Shown: positions 29,690-39,410 of the stretch, piece by piece | Layout of the letters: every line of letters begins with the position of its first letter | How positions within the stretch are numbered: the stretch's first letter is position 1 | Source: Lachnospiraceae bacterium | Lineage (GTDB): Bacteria > Bacillota > Clostridia > Lachnospirales > Lachnospiraceae | Direction of reading: 5' to 3' | Assembly: GCA_015057055.1 (NCBI GenBank) | Contig: SVFE01000002.1 | Span: forward strand, 18,464 to 82,463 | Length of the DNA: 64,000 nt | Notes under the pieces: generated by a model | The model's database searches: none | What the model was told of the DNA's origin: nothing | The model's input: only the letters and a program-made list of their open reading frames with translations | Program-made: the position numbers and the translations under genes

Positions 29690-29731
29690 AGGGGGCAGTC
29701 AAGCGTTTTTGTAACACTAGGAGAGAAGTAT
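29690..29731 (+). pseudogene. Short toxin-C-terminus-like remnant
   Basis: agtcaagcgtttttgtaacac (29697-29717) matches 23192-23212 at 19/21 nt; frame GAVKRFCNTRRE resembles VVVKQFCNTTTQ. Confidence 0.35.
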
Positions 29732-29885
29732 ATGGATAAACGAAGGGAAAAAGATTAGTTTTAAACCATTAAAAGTCAATTTACAACATTCATGGTGGTA
29801 AATAGAGAAGAGGTACGGGGTGACTAGTTGTGTATAATGAAGAACAATGTCAAATATGTAAACAAGGGTAGAAAGTGAGGTTGCT

Positions 29886-30194
29886 GTGAATCCTATTGAT
29901 GCAGAAAAACATGAAGAATTAGTACATATTTTATCTGAACTGATAGAAACAATAGCGTTGATGCAAAAAGAAGAATATAGTTATCTTTTATTTCAAAATG
30001 AACGTGAAGCAAATGAGTGGCTTTCTTTTTTAAGAGAACATACGGATAAGGAGGAACTAAAATCTTTAGAAAAGGAGATAGCAGATAGATTTTTCTACAG
30101 ATACGATGTACAAATAGGAAAAACAATCCTTGATAAAAAGCGTAACGAACTCATTAAAAGGTATTTATTTAAATCAAATGAATATTTGGGGTGA
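29886..30194 (+). CDS. Small hypothetical protein, putative immunity
   Basis: 102-aa ORF at end of array. Confidence 0.55.
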   Translation: MNPIDAEKHEELVHILSELIETIALMQKEEYSYLLFQNEREANEWLSFLREHTDKEELKSLEKEIADRFFYRYDVQIGKTILDKKRNELIKRYLFKSNEYLG

Positions 30195-30345
30195 TAAGGA
30201 AATGTTAAGACTTTTTTTCAAAAATTTGTTGTGCGGTATAGTGATGTGACATGCAAAAAAGAACCGGCAAGAATCAGAGAAATTAAGAACTTTGAAAAGC
30301 GAACAAATATTTGACATAACAGCGGTATGATGGTACTATGATTAT

Positions 30346-30436
30346 AGAAAAAGTGCTACCGATAGACGGTTAGCCCTAGATAGATTGATAGTCAAGAATG
30401 ACCGCCAAGTTTTCTCAGGACCAGGCGGTTATTTTT
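30346..30436 (+). ncRNA. Putative antisense/antitoxin RNA of a type I TA locus
   Basis: Promoter ttgaca (30311-30316) - 17 nt - tactat (30334-30339); ends at hairpin accgcc..ggcggt + T-tract overlapping toxin 3' end; boundaries approximate. Confidence 0.6.
30401..30436. terminator. Bidirectional terminator shared by toxin mRNA and antisense RNA
   Basis: accgcc (30401-30406) pairs with ggcggt (30424-30429). Confidence 0.55.
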
Positions 30437-30527
30437 GTGTCTTGCTATTACGGCCAAACGAATAACCAAGACTGAAGAAAGTAGCACATAAGCTAATAAC
30501 AGCAATCAAGCCTTCGATGGTTAACAT
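30429..30527 (-). CDS. Type I toxin, putative holin-like (Fst/TxpA-type) small membrane peptide, 32 aa
   Basis: MLTIEGLIAVISLCATFFSLGYSFGRNSKTQK; SD ggaggt; promoter ttgctt (30661-30666, minus) - 17 nt - tataat (30638-30643, minus). Confidence 0.8.
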   Translation of the reverse strand: MLTIEGLIAVISLCATFFSLGYSFGRNSKTQK

Positions 30528-30852
30528 AAGCAATACCTCCATTTGATGATTTCCATGAATGGATTTCTATGTAAACAGAGGTCACAGTCCTCTGGAAGAA
30601 GGACGAACCGCCTACCGTTATGGTAGCACCTAAACATATTATAACAAACATACGTTCGATAAGCAAGGCTGAATGTTGCTTAAGTGAATTAAATTATAAA
30701 TTGGATTATACGAGACAACTAGTGAATGAACTTTATGTCTATATTTGGCGAAGGTCTATGTGATATCCTTCGCCTTTTTATTTTAACAAACTGAATTCTT
30801 AAATAAAATCAAATATTTTTTTAGATAATACATAAAATATTATTGAAAAAAC

Positions 30853-30880
30853 GTCACGAAAATAATATAATAATCGTGAC
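30853..30880 (+). promoter_or_regulatory. Promoter with inverted-repeat operator for abiE pair
   Basis: gtcacg(30853-30858)..cgtgac(30875-30880) flanking -10-like tataat (30866-30871). Confidence 0.65.
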
Positions 30881-30900
30881 AAAATAAGGAGAGTGATTTT

Positions 30901-31506
30901 ATGGCTAGGGGAATTTACACAGAAATAAAGAAGAGGATAGAGTTGGCTGAACCGGGAACTGTTTTTTTGACATCGGATTTTACAGATATCGCGACAACAA
31001 CAACGGTTAGGAAATGTCTTGGAAGACAGGTTGAAGAAAAGAATATACGAAGAATTATGGATGGAGTGTATGAAAAACCAGTATATAGTAAGTTACTTAA
31101 AGAGTATATTCCTGCAAATCCCGATGCGATAGCATATGCCATTGCCAGAAGCTTTCGTTGGACCATTGCTCCATGCGGAGATGTAGCATTAAATAAACTG
31201 GGATTATCTACACAGGTGCCGGTTGTTTGGGTCTATATCAGTGACGGTCCTTATAGAAAATTTTCGTGGGATAATATAACATTGTCTTTTAAACACCGCG
31301 CAAATAGAGAGATTTCCTTTATGTCTGAGACAACCACTTTGGTTATTGAGGCTTTAAAGACATTGGGAAAAGAGAGAATTGATGATGGGATTATCTTGAG
31401 TTTGAGAAATAGATTACCTGAGGCGGAAAAGAAAAAGATGTTAGAGGAAGCAACAGGTGTAAGTGAATGGATATATGCTGTAATCAGAAAGGTGTGTGCT
31501 GAATAA
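30901..31506 (+). CDS. AbiEi-like antitoxin (type IV TA; DUF6088-like)
   Basis: N-terminal HTH-like region, RRIMDGVYEKPVYSKLLKEYIPANPDAIAYAIARSFRWTIAPCGDVALNKLGL; followed directly by AbiEii. Confidence 0.8.
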   Translation: MARGIYTEIKKRIELAEPGTVFLTSDFTDIATTTTVRKCLGRQVEEKNIRRIMDGVYEKPVYSKLLKEYIPANPDAIAYAIARSFRWTIAPCGDVALNKLGLSTQVPVVWVYISDGPYRKFSWDNITLSFKHRANREISFMSETTTLVIEALKTLGKERIDDGIILSLRNRLPEAEKKKMLEEATGVSEWIYAVIRKVCAE

Positions 31507-32507
31507 TGAAGGAAGTTGCCAAATTACAGATAAAAGAAAGAACAGAATTGTTTCAAGCAACTGCAATTTCCATGGGAATGCAACCTAATGTGATTGAGAA
31601 AGACTTTTGGGTGTGCTTTATGCTGGATCATCTGTTCCATGATTGTAAGTATAGGGAGGCATTTGTTTTCAAAGGTGGTACAAGTTTATCTAAATCTTAC
31701 CATGTTATCGAAAGATTTTCCGAGGATATAGATTTAATCTTGGACTGGAGGAAAATAATAAATGACGAGGTGAATCCTTGGGAAGAAAGGTCAAAAACAA
31801 AGCAGGATATATTTAATAAGCAGATTAACGCTGAAGCAGCTAAATTTTACAAAGAGGAATTGGTTCCACGGTTGAATGTTGAAATGCAAGAAAAACTAGG
31901 GGATGGTGAATGGGTTTTAGTTGATACGAAAGATGAGATGGTGGTTAATTTTTATTATCCGCAGATATTTGAAGCAGAGTATCTGCGTTCCTGCGTAAGA
32001 TTGGAAATTGGGCCATTAGCAGAATGGATGCCGTCTCACGAGACAACAGTAACTCCGTTTGCAGCCGAAAAATATCCGGATATATTTTCGCAAAAAGAGA
32101 CATCGGTTCTGACTATTGATGTTGAGAGAACTTTCTGGGAAAAACTTACCATATTACATAAAATTGCAAACTTCCCGGAAGGAAAAACATTGCCGGCCAG
32201 ATATGCAAGACATTTATATGATGTTTATAATCTTGGTAATTCATGGGTAAAAGAAAATGCGTTTGAAAGAAAAGAATTATTGGAAAAGGATGTTGTGTTT
32301 AAACAAAAGTTTTATTATGCCAAGAGTGCTCATTATGAAACGGCAACTTTGAGCAGTATTGAACTTTTGCCGAAAGAAGTAGTTTTAAGTACACTGCAAG
32401 AAGATTATCAGGCAATGAGGAATATGATATATGGGAATATACCGGAATTTGAAGAGATTCTTGCGTTCCTTGAAAAACTTCAGGCAGAGATACATGGGTT
32501 AGAATAG
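31506..32507 (+). CDS. AbiEii/AbiGii-family nucleotidyltransferase toxin
   Basis: IEKDFWVCFMLDHLF..FVFKGGTSLSKSYHVIERFSEDIDLIL. Confidence 0.92.
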   Translation: MKEVAKLQIKERTELFQATAISMGMQPNVIEKDFWVCFMLDHLFHDCKYREAFVFKGGTSLSKSYHVIERFSEDIDLILDWRKIINDEVNPWEERSKTKQDIFNKQINAEAAKFYKEELVPRLNVEMQEKLGDGEWVLVDTKDEMVVNFYYPQIFEAEYLRSCVRLEIGPLAEWMPSHETTVTPFAAEKYPDIFSQKETSVLTIDVERTFWEKLTILHKIANFPEGKTLPARYARHLYDVYNLGNSWVKENAFERKELLEKDVVFKQKFYYAKSAHYETATLSSIELLPKEVVLSTLQEDYQAMRNMIYGNIPEFEEILAFLEKLQAEIHGLE

Positions 32508-32605
32508 CTGCGGTACGCTTGCAAACCATGTGGTGGATGAGAAATCGGCAATAGAAATCTGGTGAATGCCAAGGATTGAAAAGGATGTAAAGGTATTTTT
32601 AAAAA

Positions 32606-32632
32606 TTAGCACTCACCTCTTGACAGTGCTAA
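32606..32632 (+). promoter_or_regulatory. CIRCE element (one mismatch) upstream of clpB, overlapping ttgaca -35
   Basis: ttagcactc-N9-cagtgctaa. Confidence 0.85.
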
Positions 32633-32761
32633 CAAAAGATGTTATACCTATGTTAGAACAAGTTTGATAGCAAAAGGAGGAAAATCCCTCTGCTCCTGCA
32701 AAGGCAGAAACCTCTGCAAGCAGAGCTGCATTTTCCTTCGGAAAACAAGGAGGGATATCCT

Positions 32762-35344
32762 ATGAATATTTCAAAGTTTACACAGAATTCCGTGCAGGCG
32801 ATTGAGCAGTGCGAGAAGTTGGCATACGAATACGGCAATCAGGAAATCGAGCAGGAGCATTTGTTATATTCGCTGCTGACCTTAGAGGATAGCTTGATTT
32901 TAAAGCTCATCGTGAAGATGGAGATTGACAAAGAGCATTTCCTGGACCGCGTGAAAAAGGCGGTGGAAAAACGGGTAAAGGTGCAGGGTGGACAAAAGCT
33001 CATCGGCGAGCATTTAAACAAAGTACTCATTTCCGCAGAAGACGAAGCGAAGCAGATGGGCGATGAATATGTATCGGTGGAGCATTTGTTCCTCTCCATG
33101 CTAAAGTACCCCAACAAGGAAATCAAAGAGATTTTCCGGGAATACGGTATCCACAGAGAGCGGTTTTTGGGTGCGTTATCCACGGTGCGGGGCAATCAGC
33201 GGGTGACCAGCGACAACCCGGAAGCCACCTATGATACGTTGGAAAAGTACGGCCAGGACCTGGTGGAGCGGGCAAAACGGCAAAAGTTAGATCCGGTCAT
33301 CGGTAGGGACAGTGAGATTCGAAATGTGATTCGGATACTCTCAAGAAAGAGCAAGAACAATCCCGTGCTGATTGGGGAACCGGGCGTCGGTAAGACGGCG
33401 GCCGTGGAAGGACTGGCCCAGCGAATTGTAAGGGGCGACGTACCCCAGGGATTAAAGGATAAGAAAATCTTTGCGCTGGATATGGGCGCGTTGGTAGCCG
33501 GTGCCAAATACCGAGGGGAATTTGAAGAGCGGTTAAAAGCGGTGCTGGAGGAAGTGAAGAAATCCGAGGGGCAGATTATCCTCTTTATCGACGAGTTGCA
33601 CACCATTGTGGGAGCCGGTAAGAGCGACGGCGCCTTAGATGCCGGCAACATGTTAAAGCCTATGCTGGCAAGAGGAGAACTTCATTGTATCGGTGCCACC
33701 ACTTTGGACGAATACCGCAAATACATCGAGAAGGACCCGGCGCTGGAGCGGCGTTTTCAGCCGGTGATGGTGGATGAGCCCACGGTGGAGGATACCATCT
33801 CGATTTTGCGAGGACTTAAGGAACGTTATGAAGTATATCACGGCGTAAAAATCATGGACAATGCCCTGGTGAGCGCGGCAACGTTATCCAGCCGCTACAT
33901 TACCGACCGTTTCTTGCCGGATAAGGCCATCGACTTAGTGGACGAAGCCTGCGCGCTTATTAAAACAGAGCTGGACAGCATGCCTACGGAATTAGATGAG
34001 ATGCAGCGACGCATCATGCAGATGGAAATCGAAGTGGCTGCGCTGAAAAAGGAGGACGACAATTTAAGTCGGGAACGCCTTGCGGCATTGCAGAAGGAAC
34101 TGGCAGAGGAAAAAGAAGTTTTCAGTAATAATAAAGCCCGATGGGAAAATGAAAAGAGCGCGGTAGAGAAGCTTTCCAAATTGCGGGAAGAGATTGAGGA
34201 AACCGGCAATCAGATTCAAATCGCCCAAAGGGAAGGAAATCTGGAAAAGGCAGCGGAATTATCCTACGGTACCTTACCTGCCCTTCGTAAGCAGCTGGAG
34301 GCAGAGGAGGAAAAGGTAAAGGGGCAGGAGACCACGCTGGTACACGAATGCGTATCCGAGGAAGAGATTGCTAGGATTATATCCCGCTGGACCGGCATTC
34401 CGGTATCCCGGTTAAATGAATCGGAGCGTAATAAAACCCTGCATCTGGAAGAAAAATTAAAAGAGCGGGTGGTTGGTCAGGAAGAAGGCGTTGTGAAAGT
34501 ATCGGAAGCCATTATCCGTTCCAAGGCCGGTATCAAAGACCCCACAAAGCCCATCGGTTCCTTCCTGTTTTTGGGACCCACCGGTGTAGGAAAGACAGAA
34601 CTTGCCAAAACCCTGGCACAGGCACTTTTTGACGATGAAAACAATATGGTCCGCATCGACATGAGTGAGTATATGGAGAAGTATTCCGTATCCCGATTGA
34701 TCGGAGCGCCTCCCGGATACGTAGGGTATGACGAAGGCGGACAGCTGACGGAAGCGGTGCGGAGAAAACCGTACTCGGTGGTACTGTTTGATGAGGTGGA
34801 AAAGGCCCATCCGGATGTGTTTAACGTACTCTTACAGGTATTGGATGATGGTAGAATTACCGACTCCCAGGGAAGATGCGTTGATTTCAAAAATACGATT
34901 TTAATTATGACCTCCAACATCGGTGCCGGTGCCCTCTTAGAAGGAATCCGCCCGGACGGCTCCCTGGAAGAAGCCGCAGAAAAGGAAGTGATGGATGACT
35001 TAAAGCACCATTTCCGACCGGAATTTTTGAATCGTCTGGATGAAATCATTCTCTTTAAACCGCTGTCTCAAAATAACATCGGCTTTATTGTGGATTTGAT
35101 TATGGAGGATTTGAATAAGCGTCTTGCCGACAAGGAAATTCGGGTAGAACTTACCGAGGAAGCCAAGAAGCACATCGTACAAAACGGCTACGACCCGATT
35201 TACGGTGCCAGACCGTTGAAACGATACATTCAAAAGACCGTGGAAACCTTAGCTGCCAAAATGATTTTATCCGGTGGCTTATCCGCAAAGGATGTAATCT
35301 GCATTGATTTGGCCGGGGAAGAGCTGGTGGCAAGGAAGAATTAG
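32762..35344 (+). CDS. clpB: ATP-dependent chaperone ClpB
   Basis: 860 aa, two AAA+ modules ([21 protein letters not shown]), ClpN repeats, [11 protein letters not shown]. Confidence 0.96.
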   Translation: MNISKFTQNSVQAIEQCEKLAYEYGNQEIEQEHLLYSLLTLEDSLILKLIVKMEIDKEHFLDRVKKAVEKRVKVQGGQKLIGEHLNKVLISAEDEAKQMGDEYVSVEHLFLSMLKYPNKEIKEIFREYGIHRERFLGALSTVRGNQRVTSDNPEATYDTLEKYGQDLVERAKRQKLDPVIGRDSEIRNVIRILSRKSKNNPVLIGEPGVGKTAAVEGLAQRIVRGDVPQGLKDKKIFALDMGALVAGAKYRGEFEERLKAVLEEVKKSEGQIILFIDELHTIVGAGKSDGALDAGNMLKPMLARGELHCIGATTLDEYRKYIEKDPALERRFQPVMVDEPTVEDTISILRGLKERYEVYHGVKIMDNALVSAATLSSRYITDRFLPDKAIDLVDEACALIKTELDSMPTELDEMQRRIMQMEIEVAALKKEDDNLSRERLAALQKELAEEKEVFSNNKARWENEKSAVEKLSKLREEIEETGNQIQIAQREGNLEKAAELSYGTLPALRKQLEAEEEKVKGQETTLVHECVSEEEIARIISRWTGIPVSRLNESERNKTLHLEEKLKERVVGQEEGVVKVSEAIIRSKAGIKDPTKPIGSFLFLGPTGVGKTELAKTLAQALFDDENNMVRIDMSEYMEKYSVSRLIGAPPGYVGYDEGGQLTEAVRRKPYSVVLFDEVEKAHPDVFNVLLQVLDDGRITDSQGRCVDFKNTILIMTSNIGAGALLEGIRPDGSLEEAAEKEVMDDLKHHFRPEFLNRLDEIILFKPLSQNNIGFIVDLIMEDLNKRLADKEIRVELTEEAKKHIVQNGYDPIYGARPLKRYIQKTVETLAAKMILSGGLSAKDVICIDLAGEELVARKN

Positions 35345-35408
35345 ATACTAAGTTAAGTATCCTAAATAATCGTATATGCACAAATAATTATATTATGTTC
35401 CCCATCAT

Positions 35409-35457
35409 AAACTCCTGTTCCCGGAGCCTTTGGTTCCCCGGGACGGGAGTTTTTTTT
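35409..35457 (+). terminator. Rho-independent terminator after clpB
   Basis: aaactcctgttcccggagcc..ccccgggacgggagtttttttt. Confidence 0.85.
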
Positions 35458-35902
35458 CGGTTGCCGGGGGTATAAGAAAGAGGTTTCAATGCAAATTCTT
35501 TATTCCAATGGTACTAGGAATTGTGGTTGCACTGTTTTGGAAGAAGTGGTATTATGTTAAGAGACAAACCACAATATTTTGTGGTTTGCTAGTGATGATA
35601 ACACAGTAAAATAAGGGGTTTGGAGAGTTGGACATAGATTATGTAAACCAAGCCACGGAAAAAGTGATGCACGTTATGTAAACCACACAAAAGGCATTAT
35701 GTTAACGTCAATTACGAAGAATAATTAGAAAAACATTGACATAAAGCAAAGCAAAAAAAATAAAAGACCATTACATAAAATTGTTGAAAAGAAAAGAAAA
35801 ACAAAATGTTCGAGACAGCTAAATCTAGGAACAATAAAACAATTATGTTAACACAAGATATTGAATCGGTATTGGAATAATGTGGGAAAGAGAGGTTACC
35901 CC

Positions 35903-36649
35903 GTGAAATATTATCTTCTGTGGGATGTGGATGATACGCTTTTGGATTTTAAAAAGGCGGAGAAATATGCGCTGGAGAGCACTTTCGCCATGCAGGGAAT
36001 TTCCTGCACCCCGGAAATGGTACTCCGCTATTCCGAAATCAATGAGAGCTGTTGGAAGCGCTTTGAAAAAGGAGAAATTACCCGGGCGCAGCTTATGGTG
36101 GAGCGGTTTGAAACTTTTGTAAAAGAGTTTTCTATTGAGAACGTAGATTTGTCTTTGGTTATGGAGGCTTACCCGGAGGCTCTGGGGGAAGCCTGTTTTT
36201 ATCTGGACGATTCTAAGGAACTGTTGGAGGAACTGAAAAAACAGGGCTACCGGAATTACATTATCACCAACGGAGCAAGCCGGGTGCAGGAGAAAAAGTT
36301 GAAAAAAAGCGGAATCCGGGACTTGGCAGATGGGATTTTCATTTCGGAAAATATCGGCTTTCATAAGCCGGCAAAAGAATTTTTTGATTATTGTCTGGAG
36401 GAAATTGCAAAACAGACCGGTGAGAGCGTGGAAACGGTCCGGAAAAAATGTCTTGTTATCGGAGACAGCCTCAGCAGTGATATTGCCGGTGCATTAAATT
36501 CCGGTCTGGCGGCATGTCAGTATGTACCCCGGGCAACAGGAGAAAAAGAGATAAAAGTGACGGAAGACGGGCAGGTTTATTCCCGGATTTATCATCTTAG
36601 GGATGTGTGGGAACTTCTGCGCGATGCGGAATCAGCCGAGAAATTATAA
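35903..36649 (+). CDS. HAD-family hydrolase, YjjG-like (pyrimidine 5'-nucleotidase)
   Basis: LLWDVDDTLLDFKKAE..NYIITNGASRVQEKKL..FISENIGFHKPAKEFFDYCL..LVIGDSLSSDIAGA; GTG start preferred over TTG 35861. Confidence 0.85.
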   Translation: MKYYLLWDVDDTLLDFKKAEKYALESTFAMQGISCTPEMVLRYSEINESCWKRFEKGEITRAQLMVERFETFVKEFSIENVDLSLVMEAYPEALGEACFYLDDSKELLEELKKQGYRNYIITNGASRVQEKKLKKSGIRDLADGIFISENIGFHKPAKEFFDYCLEEIAKQTGESVETVRKKCLVIGDSLSSDIAGALNSGLAACQYVPRATGEKEIKVTEDGQVYSRIYHLRDVWELLRDAESAEKL

Positions 36650-37144
36650 AAACAGAATTTTCCGGTGTAAAAATGGTTGCAATGCATCTTGTGCGCGTTG
36701 ACGATCTTCACCTTGGAAGGCATCAATTACAACGGTGCGTTTGTCCGCGTAGGCGCCGGTCTGCCCAAGGACCAGGATTAACTTGGAGCGGGCGTGGAAT
36801 TTTTTGAGATATTCCAATAAAATCACCGGATTTTTAACGCTGTTATCAAAGGGCATATCCGCGAAGGGACGGCCGATTTGCAGCATTGTGATGGAAGTTA
36901 CTTCGTTTCGGATGGTCGTATCATTTTGCCAGAAAACCACGTTTAGGCGCACATTGGCAAAGACCGGGCTGTGCTGCTTCAAGAAGCCGAAATATTCGCC
37001 GGTCTCGCTGAGAACGAACTCCTTCGCCAGACTGCAATCCACTACCAGGGTCATTTCCAAAATTCCGCCGGAGTAATTCCCCGGAACGTGAAGGATTTGT
37101 TCTATGTGGTTGATAAATTGGCGTCGTTCTACTATACTTTTCAT
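36644..37144 (-). CDS. Hypothetical protein
   Basis: ORF with ATG 37144 preceded by aaggag; antisense ORFs shorter. Confidence 0.55.
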   Translation of the reverse strand: MKSIVERRQFINHIEQILHVPGNYSGGILEMTLVVDCSLAKEFVLSETGEYFGFLKQHSPVFANVRLNVVFWQNDTTIRNEVTSITMLQIGRPFADMPFDNSVKNPVILLEYLKKFHARSKLILVLGQTGAYADKRTVVIDAFQGEDRQRAQDALQPFLHRKILFL

Positions 37145-37229
37145 ATGGGCTCCTTGTGATTTCATTATGCATATTATAGTATAAAACAATGCAGGGGAAT
37201 AAGTAAAGTAAGGAATCGAGGATGTAATT

Positions 37230-38135
37230 ATGGAAAAGAAAGAATATGGTCTGGTGCTCTCCGGCGGTGGCGGTAAAGGCGCTTATCAGGTGGGGGCGTT
37301 ACAGGTACTGGATGAAATGGGAATTCTTCCTAAGATAAAAGCAGTGTCGGGCAGCTCCGTGGGGTGTCTGAATATGGCACTTTTGGCGCAGAATAATATG
37401 GAACAGATGGTTTCCGTGTGGGACAATATTGATTACCGTGATTTCGTATCGCCCGATGAATTGGGCTTTGTGCCGGGGCAGGAGGGGGACGGTATGTTCT
37501 CCCGGGAAGGACTGAAACGGATTATCCGAGAGAAGATTACGCTGGAATATTTGGCATCGCCTGCGGTGCGCTACTTCGCTACGGTGTGCCGGAAAAATGA
37601 AGCGGGTGAGACGCTTTTGGAGTATGTTTATCTGAATGATCAGCCTAGGGATAAGGCGGAGTTGTATCTGCTGGCAACATCGGCGGTGCCGGTGCTTTAT
37701 GATTCGGTGGAGATTAACGGCAATGCGTATTTTGACGGCGGACTCAAAGACAATTGTCCGGTGCTTCCTGTTTATAACTGCGGAATCCGGGATATTATCG
37801 TCATCAGTCTGGACTACCGGTTTACCTTGGATACCACGCAGTATCCCGGCGCGAATTTTTATGTACTTCGTCCCAGTACCAACCTGGATTTGAATACGGT
37901 ATCAGGTACGGTGGATTTTTCCAAAGAGGGTGCGGCTTACCGGAAAAAACTGGGCTATCTGGATGCGGATGCTTCACTTCGGGCGCAGCTTACCGGAGGC
38001 GTAATTCCCGATATGTCAGGGCATAAGGTTCTTGCAGGACAGGAGATGCGGATGACCGGCATGGAGATCAAGGTGCAGAAAGACATGGAAGGCTTGTCGC
38101 GCATTTTGGGAAAATACGGCGTGGATTTGGACTAA
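37230..38135 (+). CDS. Patatin-like phospholipase family protein
   Basis: LVLSGGGGKGAYQVGALQVL..AVSGSSVGCLN..YFDGGLKDNCPV. Confidence 0.95.
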   Translation: MEKKEYGLVLSGGGGKGAYQVGALQVLDEMGILPKIKAVSGSSVGCLNMALLAQNNMEQMVSVWDNIDYRDFVSPDELGFVPGQEGDGMFSREGLKRIIREKITLEYLASPAVRYFATVCRKNEAGETLLEYVYLNDQPRDKAELYLLATSAVPVLYDSVEINGNAYFDGGLKDNCPVLPVYNCGIRDIIVISLDYRFTLDTTQYPGANFYVLRPSTNLDLNTVSGTVDFSKEGAAYRKKLGYLDADASLRAQLTGGVIPDMSGHKVLAGQEMRMTGMEIKVQKDMEGLSRILGKYGVDLD

Positions 38136-38153
38136 ATTTGGAGAAGAAAAAGA

Positions 38154-39221
38154 ATGGATAAAAGAAAGAAAGCCGGCAGGGGAATCCTCCTTTGTCTGGT
38201 TGTAATAATGATGCTCGCCCTGACGGCCTGCGGCGACGGAAAACGGATTGTGCTGACCACGGGATTTGGGGAGCACGAGGTGTTTCGTGTGGACAATTTG
38301 TCCTGCTATGACTATGAAGTAATGATTTATCTTGCCAATATTTATAATCAATACAGCATGGTCTACGGCGAAGAAATCTGGCAAAGTCAGGTAGAGGGCG
38401 TGAGTCTGGAAGAAAATGTGAGGCAAACGGTTTTGGCGCGGATTGCCAAGATTAAAATGATGAATTTGCTGGCGGCGCATTACAATTTGGAATTGACAGA
38501 GGAAGAGCAGGATATGGCAGCGCGTTGTGCGAGAGAGTATTACAATACCCTCAGCGAAGAAGAAATCGCTTTCTTTGGCGGGATTAAGGAAGATGAACTG
38601 CAGGAAATGTATGAAGAATATGCATTGGCTCATAAGGTATATGAGTTCCTGGTATCCGATGTAAATCCGGAGGTTTCGGATGACGAGGCCCGCACGGTTA
38701 CCGTGAAGGAAATCATTATTCCGACGGTGTATGAAGGCGCCGACGGCGCAATGGTGGCGTATTCTCCGGCAGAGCAACAGGAGGCGTATGAACTGGCCTT
38801 GGAAGTGTTGGAACTGGCCCGGGCGGGAGAAGACTTTGACAGTCTGATGATTAGTTACGGGGCTTCCGAATCCGGTACCTATTCTTTCCGGCGGGAAGAG
38901 TGTGAGGCGGCGTTGGCGGATGCGGTATTTGCGCTGGGAGAAGACGAAATCAGCGAAGTGCTGCAGGGCGGAACGGCGTATTACATTTTCTATTGTGTAT
39001 CCCCGTTTGACCGGGATGAAACGGAGGTTGCCAAAACGGAGATTGTGCGGCAACGCAGACGGGAGGCTTTTGAGCGGGTTTACGGTATTTTTAAGGAAGA
39101 AAATGAATGCTATCTGAATGAGACGCTTTGGGCGGAGATTCATTTTTCCGGCAATCCGGAGGTAGACACCGCCAATTTCTTTGATATTTTCGAGGTTTAC
39201 TACGGAACCGCGGAGTATTGA
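38154..39221 (+). CDS. PrsA/PpiC-like peptidyl-prolyl isomerase lipoprotein
   Basis: Lipobox LTAC; SurA-like N-domain; VKEIIIPT..SESGTYSFRREECEAALADAVFALGEDEISEVLQGGTAYYIFYC. Confidence 0.8.
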   Translation: MDKRKKAGRGILLCLVVIMMLALTACGDGKRIVLTTGFGEHEVFRVDNLSCYDYEVMIYLANIYNQYSMVYGEEIWQSQVEGVSLEENVRQTVLARIAKIKMMNLLAAHYNLELTEEEQDMAARCAREYYNTLSEEEIAFFGGIKEDELQEMYEEYALAHKVYEFLVSDVNPEVSDDEARTVTVKEIIIPTVYEGADGAMVAYSPAEQQEAYELALEVLELARAGEDFDSLMISYGASESGTYSFRREECEAALADAVFALGEDEISEVLQGGTAYYIFYCVSPFDRDETEVAKTEIVRQRRREAFERVYGIFKEENECYLNETLWAEIHFSGNPEVDTANFFDIFEVYYGTAEY

Positions 39222-39270
39222 CGGAGTATTGCACATAAAGGCAATGAAAATGTGAATAAATGATGAATTA

Positions 39271-39297
39271 TTAGCACTCGAGTTAAATGAGTGCTAA
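39271..39297 (+). promoter_or_regulatory. Perfect CIRCE element upstream of htpG
   Basis: ttagcactc-gagttaaat-gagtgctaa. Confidence 0.95.
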
Positions 39298-39410
39298 TTT
39301 TATCTTGACTTTTATATTGCCCGGTATTACACTAAGTATTGTGGCAGTGAATCCGCCGCAGGAAATAAAACTGATGTAATCAGCAAGAAACAGGAAGGAC
39401 GTGAACTGCA

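Noticed and set aside
38016-39236. 406-aa minus-strand ORF opposite the patatin end and PrsA-like gene
   Set aside because: Composition (His/Phe/Arg-rich) is typical of a shadow frame; both plus-strand genes have SDs and recognisable domains
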